A program made the translations under genes and the position numbers. This document shows, piece after piece, positions 16,181 to 19,882 of a stretch of DNA of 19,882 nucleotides (within the stretch, counting starts at the first letter, position 1; every line of letters starts with the position of its first letter). The notes beneath the pieces were generated by a model, which was not told the DNA's origin, made no database searches, and was given only the letters and a program-made list of their open reading frames with translations. The DNA comes from Halieaceae bacterium. GTDB taxonomy: Bacteria > Pseudomonadota > Gammaproteobacteria > Pseudomonadales > Halieaceae. The stretch covers positions 1 to 19,882 of the forward strand of contig QXYP01000354.1 in assembly GCA_009886815.1 (NCBI GenBank), read 5' to 3'.

Positions 16181-16190
16181 AGGAGGGAGG
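16181..16190 (+). promoter_or_regulatory. Strong ribosome-binding site deciding the patatin start
   Basis: AGGAGGGAGG is nearly a full complement of the 16S rRNA end and lies 6 nt before ATG 16197. It rules out the upstream in-frame ATG at 16173, whose coding would run through this site. Confidence 0.8.
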
Positions 16191-16196
16191 TCGGCG

Positions 16197-17162
16197 ATGT
16201 CCCGAAACAGAACCGTTTTATCAATCGATGGTGGGGGTATTCGCGGGATTATACCCGCGATGGTGCTCCACCACCTAGAGACGGCAACGGGTCATCCGGC
16301 CGCCGATCTCTTTGACCTTATGGTCGGGACCTCCACAGGCGGTATTTTGGCTTTGGGACTGGCGCAACCCGATCCTGAAAAGCCTGCGAAGAGCCGTTAC
16401 AGTGCGCGTGACTTGGCCGATCTTTATGCCAATCGCGGGTCACAAATTTTTGGCAAAAACATTTGGCGCCAGTTGCGCTCGGCCTTGGGTATTTTTGATG
16501 AGAGCTATTCGGCGAGCCCCCTTGAATCAGCACTCGCAGATTACTTTGATGATCATGTTTTAGGCGACTGTCGCTGTCCCACCATCGTTACGGCCTACGA
16601 CCTTGAAGCAAGGTCAACGACCTTTTTCAAAAGCTTCAAGTCTGAGCACGCTCAGATTCTCTGCAAGTCGGCGGCGAGAGCCACATCGGCTGCCCCGACT
16701 TTTTTTGAGCCCGCAAAGTTGCAGCTGCAAGGACAACCGACCGCATTAATCGATGGCGCAGTGTTCTTAAACTCTCCCGTTGTATCGGCCTATGCTGAGG
16801 CGTTGAGGTTGTTCCCGGGAGATAATATTACGGTTATCTCTCTGGGTACGGGTGAGCTTGTTAAGCCTATTTCGGGGCAGCAAGCCGCTGGCTGGGGCAA
16901 AATTGGTTGGATGCTACCCGTGCTGGATTGTGTCTTTGATGGTATGTCCAAGGCTGCGGATTATCAGATGACGCTGTTTTTAGGTGAGCGCTATCAACGC
17001 TTCCAAATTGATCTTGAGAAGGCGAGTGACGAACTGGACAACGCGACACCCGGAAATATTACGGCGCTCTTCGAGGCAAGTTCCAGATTGATTGATCGGG
17101 AAAGCAAGAGGTTAGGTAACCTCATCAAACATTTGCAGCTGCTGCGCTTCCAGCAATCGTGA
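16197..17162 (+). CDS. Patatin-like phospholipase
   Basis: A 321-residue cytoplasmic serine lipase of the patatin family. The oxyanion-hole motif DGGGIRG is at 11-17, the nucleophile elbow GTSTGG at 44-49 with Ser46, and the dyad aspartate is Asp186 in DGA (186-188). No signal peptide or membrane helix is seen. It would hydrolyse acyl esters of phospholipids or other lipids. The compact layout resembles both plant patatins and the CapV-type lipases of bacterial anti-phage CBASS systems. No nucleotide cyclase gene is adjacent, so a housekeeping lipid role is the default. It follows the cytochrome c' gene by 64 bp and converges on xdhC with only 10 bp between stops. Confidence 0.92.
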   Translation: MSRNRTVLSIDGGGIRGIIPAMVLHHLETATGHPAADLFDLMVGTSTGGILALGLAQPDPEKPAKSRYSARDLADLYANRGSQIFGKNIWRQLRSALGIFDESYSASPLESALADYFDDHVLGDCRCPTIVTAYDLEARSTTFFKSFKSEHAQILCKSAARATSAAPTFFEPAKLQLQGQPTALIDGAVFLNSPVVSAYAEALRLFPGDNITVISLGTGELVKPISGQQAAGWGKIGWMLPVLDCVFDGMSKAADYQMTLFLGERYQRFQIDLEKASDELDNATPGNITALFEASSRLIDRESKRLGNLIKHLQLLRFQQS

Positions 17163-17172
17163 TGTCGATTCG

Positions 17173-18135
17173 TTAATCTTTAACAGGGTTTAAAGTCTTG
17201 CGCCGCAGTTGCGTGATTTCTGCCATTATCGCTACCGCAATTTCCCAGGGGGTTTTGCTGCCAATATCAAGGCCAACCGGGGCGTGGAGACGCTGCAGCT
17301 GAGCCTCGGTGACCCCCAGAGCCCCAAGGCGTTGCAGTCGAGCACGGGTTGTTCGTATGGAGCCCAAGGCGCCCACGTACCAAGCGGGAGTTTCAAGGGC
17401 CTCAAGCAGTGCCATATCGTCGATACGGGGGTCATGGGTAAGCGTGACGATCACATTTTTGGGGTCGCAGCTGCGACTGGCAATAATATCGTCGGGGAGA
17501 CCATGCAGCAGTTCTACGTCTGGCCCCTGCCACTGGGCAATGACATCATCTCGGGTGTCGGTAACAATGACTTCGTAGTCCATAGCCAGGGCGAGCTGGG
17601 CGAGTACCTGAGCCAGCTGGCCGGCACCGACAAGCAACATTTGCATTTTTGGCCCCAATCCTTGGGTTAAGGACTCTCCCGACAAGCTCAGGGGTACATG
17701 ATCCTCTGTGATTCTAATGGTTGTCACACCGGTCTTGAGGTCCGTAGTTCTGGCTACCGACTGTCGTGCTCGCAGAGCCGTCGTACCGTCGATGATCCAA
17801 TCGGCACCACCCGGAGAGAGCTGCTGCACTAAAATGTTTAGGCGACCACCACAAGGCAGCCCTAAACGCTCGTTTTCTTCAGCGGACACGCCGTATTCCA
17901 TGAGTTGGGGAACCGAGGCATCAATCTTATTGGTACGAAGTTTTTCTAGGAGGTCGTCTTCGACGCAACCTCCAGATAAAGTGCCGATACTTTGATCACC
18001 GCAACACCCCAGCATTGAACCCACAGGCCGCGGCGATGAGCCTATGGCCTTTACAATGGTGCACAAATAGGGTGATTTGCCTTGTTGAAGCCATTCGACG
18101 AGTTTTTCAAAAACTTCCAGGTCTTGGCTCTGCAT
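17173..18135 (-). CDS. XdhC-family molybdenum cofactor maturation protein
   Basis: A 320-residue protein of the XdhC/CoxI family, which binds molybdenum cofactor and delivers it, after sulfuration, to molybdenum hydroxylases. The N-terminal XdhC/CoxI domain shows GSSPRPVGSM (32-41) and SGGCVEDD (54-61), with GLPCGG at 92-97. The C-terminal Rossmann domain starts with LLVGAGQLAQ (167-176) and runs to PWEIAVAIMAEI. The start ATG 18135 matches the usual N-terminus. A TTG at 18174 is an alternative, and an AAGGAAA lies between them, 15 nt from the ATG, which is rather far. The likely client is the molybdenum hydroxylase encoded at 11787-14476. It is the last gene of a four-gene same-strand set. 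Confidence 0.9.
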   Translation of the reverse strand: MQSQDLEVFEKLVEWLQQGKSPYLCTIVKAIGSSPRPVGSMLGCCGDQSIGTLSGGCVEDDLLEKLRTNKIDASVPQLMEYGVSAEENERLGLPCGGRLNILVQQLSPGGADWIIDGTTALRARQSVARTTDLKTGVTTIRITEDHVPLSLSGESLTQGLGPKMQMLLVGAGQLAQVLAQLALAMDYEVIVTDTRDDVIAQWQGPDVELLHGLPDDIIASRSCDPKNVIVTLTHDPRIDDMALLEALETPAWYVGALGSIRTTRARLQRLGALGVTEAQLQRLHAPVGLDIGSKTPWEIAVAIMAEITQLRRKTLNPVKD

Positions 18136-18202
18136 AGCGAATCGAGCTTTCCTTTTCTTTTGTGGTATTGCCAATCAGGGTTAAACGCCCCGGCTTCAAT
18201 GA

Positions 18203-18649
18203 CTATCGGTCTGTCCAGGCAATAATGTGGTCCTCGAGTTGATCAGGGTCAATGGAGGTTTCACAAATTACACGATGCCTCACCGTACACGTTGCTTTAT
18301 GCACTTCCATGGGGGCTGCGCCTTTTAGATGGTGCCAGTCGGGTAAATCTTCCCCTGATGCGACCAACCGATAGGCACAAGTGGCGGGTAGCCACCCAAA
18401 GGCCTCAGGGTTAGCTTGACGCAAATCCAGACAGTCAGGAACGCGGGTCAAGCGATTTTTATAGTCGCTGCATCTACCGGTAGAGTGATCGAGTAATTGA
18501 CAGGCGACGCTGGTGTAATAGATTTCCCCTGTATCTTCATCCTCAAGTTTGTTGAGGCAGCACTTCCCGCAGCCGTCACAGAGGGATTCCCACTGCCGAT
18601 CTGATAGTTCGTGCATGGGCGTTGTTTGCCAAAAGTATTGCGCCGTCAT
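18203..18649 (-). CDS. ycgN: YcgN-like (UPF0260) cysteine-cluster protein
   Basis: A 148-residue protein matching E. coli YcgN from its first residues (YFWQ, then WESLCDGCGKCC) onward. The Cys-x2-Cys-x2-Cys-Cys cluster at 24-31, Cys50 in SVACQLLD, Cys60, Cys73 in VPDCLDL and WLPATCAYRL together define the zinc- or iron-chelating CxxCxxCC family. The biochemical role is unknown in any organism to my knowledge. A metal-bound or Fe-S role is inferred from the cysteines. Its ATG overlaps the stop of the GFA-like gene by 4 bp (ATGA), so translation is likely coupled. Confidence 0.9.
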   Translation of the reverse strand: MTAQYFWQTTPMHELSDRQWESLCDGCGKCCLNKLEDEDTGEIYYTSVACQLLDHSTGRCSDYKNRLTRVPDCLDLRQANPEAFGWLPATCAYRLVASGEDLPDWHHLKGAAPMEVHKATCTVRHRVICETSIDPDQLEDHIIAWTDR

Positions 18650-19059
18650 GCTTTTGATAGGTGCGCCAGCGAGGCGGCATTTTTTTCCCAGTTTTGTCCG
18701 TCAAAGGGCGTGTCGCTGATAGATAGAATCGTATCTCTCTTCAGGCATCGCGCGTGCACGCTTACGCCGTCGGGATTCGACCTGGGTACGTAAAAAGATT
18801 TTACACCGCAGCTTTTACAGAAATAATGCTTAGCGAGACCAGAGCCAAAGTTGTACTCGCTTAGGTTCTCTTCCCCTTCCAAAAGCTGAAAACGATGTTT
18901 TGGAATAATGAGGTGTTGATAGTGGCTGAGGTCGCACATCGAGCAGTTACAGGTGTGCGTTTCCAAGTGAGCAGGCGCCTCTATTTGCCATTGAACTTTA
19001 CCGCAATGACAGCTGCCTTCATGGGTAATGAGGACTAAATCGTTGCTGCTTTGAACCAT
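18646..19059 (-). CDS. GFA/CENP-V-fold zinc protein
   Basis: A 137-residue protein of the glutathione-dependent formaldehyde-activating (GFA) family. The zinc ligands follow the family order: Cys17 and Cys19 (GSCHCGKV), Cys37, Cys39 and Cys42 (CNCSMC), then Cys81 and Cys84 (CKSCG). Most bacterial members have no proven activity. The namesake speeds condensation of formaldehyde with glutathione. AAGG lies about 11 nt before ATG 19059, within the end of the preceding gene, whose stop is 6 bp upstream. Tight spacing on both sides points to one operon with the membrane protein and ycgN. Confidence 0.9.
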   Translation of the reverse strand: MVQSSNDLVLITHEGSCHCGKVQWQIEAPAHLETHTCNCSMCDLSHYQHLIIPKHRFQLLEGEENLSEYNFGSGLAKHYFCKSCGVKSFYVPRSNPDGVSVHARCLKRDTILSISDTPFDGQNWEKNAASLAHLSKA

Positions 19060-19065
19060 CGAAAT

Positions 19066-19560
19066 TCAACCTTGTTCATCGGTGGTCTCTAAAGCGCCAA
19101 AGGCTCGAAAGACCAGCTCCTCCGCCAAAATCATACAGACCACCGTAACGATAAACGCCAGTGCACCGTGCAAAGCGCCGCTAAAGTGTATGGAATCGCC
19201 TAACACCAAACCAATCATCCATAACATAACCAATTTGGAGCTAAATAAAATAAACCAAGCGACAAAAAACCTGCCGACTTTGGCTTGCCAGGAGGTCTTA
19301 TCTTTAAACGGTTGAGATGCTGCGTGCTCGATCCATAATGTGACCTGCAACAGTAGCTGTAACATAATCGCCGCAATCAGACCCGAAGTGAAGCTGCTGA
19401 TCTGGACACGATCCCAAAACTGCGAAAGTAGACCCAGCACGATCAAGTCAGCGGTGATTGCAACGTAGTAGCGAATGTACAGTCGTTGGCGCGTATTTGG
19501 CATCGCTGCTGAAGCGAGCGCGGCGTGGTGGTGTTGTTTCATAGGTCGAGTCAATGCCAT
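19066..19560 (-). CDS. Small four-helix membrane protein of unknown function
   Basis: A 164-residue inner-membrane protein with four predicted helices at about 28-50, 58-78, 100-122 and 130-153. The first holds YYVAITADLIVLGLLSQFWD, and the last ends in AEELVFRAF just before a short charged tail. A similar conserved family of unknown function exists in other proteobacteria as far as I recall. No enzymatic motif is apparent. ATG 19560 is preferred to the TTG one codon earlier. ATG 19542 (MKQHHHA) is also possible, since no candidate has a strong ribosome-binding site. It is first in the tightly spaced set with the GFA-like and YcgN-like genes. Confidence 0.7.
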   Translation of the reverse strand: MALTRPMKQHHHAALASAAMPNTRQRLYIRYYVAITADLIVLGLLSQFWDRVQISSFTSGLIAAIMLQLLLQVTLWIEHAASQPFKDKTSWQAKVGRFFVAWFILFSSKLVMLWMIGLVLGDSIHFSGALHGALAFIVTVVCMILAEELVFRAFGALETTDEQG

Positions 19561-19610
19561 CAATAGTCAGGGCCGAGTTTACCCATCTAACATGAGGTTG
19601 TCTCCGTAAG

Positions 19611-19633
19611 CTCAGAACAGTTTAGTCTCTGAG
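19611..19633. promoter_or_regulatory. Dyad in divergent promoter region
   Basis: CTCAGA (19611-19616) and TCTGAG (19628-19633) are 6-bp inverted arms separated by 11 bp, centred between the divergent membrane-protein and hydrolase genes. It could be an operator for a dimeric regulator or simply chance. No T-run follows, so it is not a terminator. Confidence 0.3.
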
Positions 19634-19643
19634 TGACGTTGTT

Positions 19644-19882
19644 ATGGCCTACGCACCCACCCCTTTTGTCAAGAAAATAGTCCTCGTGTTACTGCTGGCG
19701 TCTAGCGCCACACTCGCAGCCCAGCCCGACCGCTTTTCTAATGTGGTGGTTGAGGTGACAGCGGTTGCAGATACTAGTTACGTACTGGCCGAGGCGGGGG
19801 AATTTGCGTTCAGCGCCGGTCCTGACCGCCACCCATACCATGATTCGAAATACACGTGATGGGGGGGCTCAAGGCATTAGCG
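19644..19882 (+). pseudogene. Start of probable metallo-beta-lactamase-fold hydrolase, apparently frameshifted
   Basis: The frame gives a signal peptide (hydrophobic residues about 9-25, cut after LAA before QPDRF) followed by RFSNVVVEVTAVADTSYVLAEAG, the N-terminal pattern of secreted metallo-beta-lactamase-fold hydrolases. Residues SAGPD and DSKYT also fit the family, but between them the sequence is odd, and a TGA (19857-19859) ends the frame directly after DSKYT. Reading resumes one base earlier, at 19856, as VMGGLKALA, which is what the family would have next. A single missing base near 19855 therefore explains the stop. The gene runs off the window, so the zinc-binding HxHxDH motif cannot be checked. 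This may be a true mutation or a sequence error at a contig end. Confidence 0.6.

Noticed and set aside
16197..17162. Patatin lipase as a CapV-type effector of a CBASS anti-phage system
   Set aside because: The lipase motifs fit, but there is no CD-NTase, HORMA, TRIP13, E1/E2 or JAB gene on either side. Neighbours are a cytochrome and XdhC.
17178..17195. Terminator CTTTAA-CAGGGT-TTAAAG at the patatin/xdhC junction
   Set aside because: The stem is only six mostly A-T pairs, lies in the end of the xdhC coding region and lacks a T-run after it.

Overview
The window reads as chromosomal DNA of a free-living, probably marine, heterotrophic gammaproteobacterium. This is inferred from the protein types: a valine-pyruvate aminotransferase of the enterobacterial AvtA type, a YcgN-type cysteine-cluster protein, a PilZ protein with a YcgR-like layout, cytochrome c', and a dense set of acyl-CoA and short-chain dehydrogenase genes such as is common in OM60/NOR5-like (Halieaceae) and related groups. 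The genus cannot be fixed from sequence alone. Coding density is high. I see no tRNA, rRNA, CRISPR array, insertion sequence, prophage or integrase.

Layout. (1) 1-740 (+): the 3' part of a two-domain DsbA/2-hydroxychromene-2-carboxylate isomerase-like protein that begins before the window. (2) 810-3367 (-): an APC-family amino acid permease followed by an acyl-CoA dehydrogenase. (3) 3713-4468 (+): a PilZ-domain protein. (4) 4469-4736: a convergent spacer with a ten-unit, 7-bp tandem repeat. (5) 4737-6023 (-): avtA, divergent from (6) 6085-9323 (+), a lipid or acyl-CoA module of a thiolase-like protein, an enoyl-CoA hydratase and a short-chain dehydrogenase (SDR). (7) 9466-11664 (-): an S9 prolyl oligopeptidase predicted to be a lipoprotein. 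(8) 11787-14476 (-): a two-gene, Tat-exported molybdenum hydroxylase of the isoquinoline 1-oxidoreductase type. (9) 14754-17162 (+): an SDR with an atypical active site, a cytochrome c' and a patatin-like lipase. (10) 17173-19560 (-): a four-gene set of membrane protein, GFA/CENP-V-fold protein, YcgN-like protein and XdhC. (11) 19644-end (+): the start of a probable metallo-beta-lactamase-fold hydrolase with an apparent frameshift at the window edge.

How the genes may work together. The acyl-CoA dehydrogenase, thiolase-like protein, hydratase and SDR together resemble an acyl-CoA degradation or modification set. The thiolase-like protein lacks the standard nucleophilic cysteine, so it may not be a true thiolase. 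The molybdenum hydroxylase needs cofactor maturation and an electron acceptor. XdhC, about 3 kb away, is a plausible maturation partner, and the cytochrome c' is a possible but unproven redox neighbour.

I did not find a dramatic new defence or mobile system. The observations most worth following are the 7-bp repeat array, the thiolase-like protein without catalytic cysteines, the SDR without the Tyr-x-x-x-Lys pair next to a divergently transcribed molybdenum enzyme, and the frameshift at the right edge.
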